A model generated the notes under the pieces. It was given only the letters and a program-made list of their open reading frames with translations, had not been told where the DNA came from and searched no databases. The position numbers were made by a program, and so were the translations under genes. From Mycoplasmatota bacterium (GTDB lineage Bacteria > Bacillota_I > Bacilli_A > RF39 > UBA660), in NCBI GenBank assembly GCA_012510745.1, contig JAAZHK010000004.1, positions 1 to 14,182 on the forward strand: 14,182 nt of DNA. Direction: 5' to 3'. How positions within the stretch are numbered: position 1 is the first letter of the stretch; each line of letters opens with the position of its first letter. Positions 13,612 through 14,182 of the stretch are shown here, piece by piece.

Positions 13612-13640
13612 ATTATAGCATAATTATATGCTATAAGCAA
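13612..13640 (-). promoter_or_regulatory. Promoter of the zinc-ribbon gene
   Basis: Minus strand TTGCTT (13640-13635), 17-nt spacer, TATAAT (13617-13612) with a TGC extension. A leader of about 70 nt separates it from the ATG. Confidence 0.78.
13613..13636. repeat. Perfect palindrome across the zinc-ribbon promoter, operator-like
   Basis: TTATAGCATA and TATGCTATAA form a perfect 10-bp inverted repeat around ATTA. It fills the whole -35/-10 spacer and covers most of the -10. The minus-strand sequence after it has no T-tract, so it is a poor terminator. A repressor-binding site is the simplest reading. Confidence 0.6.
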
Positions 13641-13674
13641 CCTTTTATTAATATCTTATAAATAATTATATTTT

Positions 13675-13701
13675 AGAGATTTAATATTGATTATTATCTC
13701 T
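13675..13701 (-). terminator. Weak hairpin at the end of typA
   Basis: AGAGAT / ATCTCT arms with an imperfect inner AATA/TATT pairing span the typA stop codon. No clear T-run follows on the minus strand, so termination here is doubtful. Confidence 0.25.
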
Positions 13702-14182
13702 TGTTTTTGCTTTTTTTTCTATCGTTTTCTGATATGATCTTTTTTCTTAACCTAATATGAAGAGGAGTTACTTCTACTAATTCATCAGAATTAATGTAAT
13801 CTAAGGCATATTCTAAAGTAATTGGTCTTGGTCTTTTTAATACAACAGTATGATCACTTCCGGCAGCTCTAACATTGGTTAAGTTTTTTCCTTTTATAAC
13901 ATTAACTGATATATCATTATCTTTTGAGTGTTCACCTACTATCATACCTTCATAAACCTCTTCCCCTGGTTCAATAAACATTACACCTCTAGGTTCAATA
14001 TTACCAATGGAATAAGCTGTTGCTTTTCCGTTTTCCATTGAAACTAAAACTCCTAAACTTCTTTCTCCAATGTTAATATTTACCATTTCTCGGTATTCTT
14101 TATAAGTATGGTTAATAATTCCATAACCTTTAGTCAAAGTCATAAAGTTTGTAGTAAATCCTATTAAACCTCTAGAAGGAAT
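13694..14182 (-). CDS. typA: Translational GTPase TypA/BipA, C-terminal part (gene runs off the right edge)
   Basis: Ribosome-binding GTPase related to EF-G that aids ribosome assembly and stress adaptation, especially in the cold (family knowledge). Only the last 162 codons are in the window; the G domain is outside. The frame is open to the right edge, starting IPSRGLIGFTTNFMT, the usual entry to the domain V/C-terminal region. It continues through NIEPRGVMFIEPG, VYEGMIVGE, GKNLTNVRAAGSDHTV, SDELVEVTP and IRLRKK, which are all TypA hallmarks. The basic tail (NDRKKSKNKR) is normal. The Met codon at 14143 is internal, not a start. Confidence 0.96.
   Translation of the reverse strand: MPSRGLIGFTTNFMTLTKGYGIINHTYKEYREMVNINIGERSLGVLVSMENGKATAYSIGNIEPRGVMFIEPGEEVYEGMIVGEHSKDNDISVNVIKGKNLTNVRAAGSDHTVVLKRPRPITLEYALDYINSDELVEVTPLHIRLRKKIISENDRKKSKNKR

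Noticed and set aside
13561..13612. Riboswitch in the 70-nt leader of the zinc-ribbon gene
   Set aside because: Only a weak AT-rich hairpin is visible, with no conserved aptamer core that I can recognise and no terminator alternative.
13613..13636. The palindrome as the typA terminator
   Set aside because: No T-run follows on the minus strand, and the palindrome is centred exactly between a -35 and a -10 box.
13694..14143. A 149-aa complete gene starting at the ATG at 14143
   Set aside because: The frame stays open to the window edge and upstream codons read IPSRGLIGFTTNF, conserved TypA sequence, so this Met is internal and the gene is cut by the edge.

Overview
This is a very AT-rich window with standard bacterial gene architecture: strong AGGAGG-type ribosome binding sites, tight spacing and short overlaps. 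It looks like the chromosome of a low-GC member of the Bacillota, class Bacilli. A gut or uncultured Bacilli lineage near the Mollicutes is possible, but I cannot place it further. The cell should be walled, because ftsW, a class B penicillin-binding protein and uppP are present. It uses the standard code: tryptophans are TGG, and a TGA stop is embedded in a 4-nt ATGA gene overlap, which argues against the Mycoplasma code. Nothing looks like an insertion sequence, phage, CRISPR array or RNA gene.

Layout, left to right. Positions 1-2161 (minus) read ftsW, comEA, then the 5' end of comEC, so cell-wall polymerisation is linked to DNA-uptake genes. Positions 2297-3073 (plus) hold a 54-aa Cys-rich tiny membrane protein of the YjcZ type and peptide deformylase. 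Positions 3097-6919 (minus) hold a PbpA/PbpH-like class B PBP, queH, an unknown 100-aa membrane protein and uppP. Positions 6991-7245 (plus) hold an 84-aa DUF2624/YqfT-like gene, which converges on nfo (endonuclease IV, minus, 7238-8101). Positions 8164-9698 (minus) hold three paralogous prepilin-like genes. Positions 9750-13267 (minus) hold an asymmetric heterodimeric ABC exporter. Positions 13367-13531 (minus) hold a 54-aa zinc-ribbon protein whose promoter contains a perfect palindrome. Positions 13694-14182 (minus) are the C-terminal part of typA/bipA.

How they fit together: ftsW, the PBP and uppP serve peptidoglycan synthesis and lipid-carrier recycling. comEA and comEC serve DNA uptake, and the pilins could belong to a competence or type IV pseudopilus, although no assembly ATPase, platform protein or prepilin peptidase is in view. 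Deformylase, QueH, Nfo and TypA are housekeeping. Promoters often carry an extended -10 (TGnTAnnAT), and two convergent gene pairs each end inside one shared bidirectional terminator.

The signals most worth following are: (1) the pilin trio, in which two members have almost identical N-terminal DNA but divergent C-termini; (2) paired cysteines in the predicted exocytoplasmic parts of FtsW, ComEA, the PBP and all three pilins, which suggest oxidative folding outside the cell; (3) the 24-bp palindrome over the zinc-ribbon gene promoter; and (4) two genes of 54 codons that are easy to miss. I do not see a clearly new multi-gene system; the pilin cluster is the best candidate for something undescribed.
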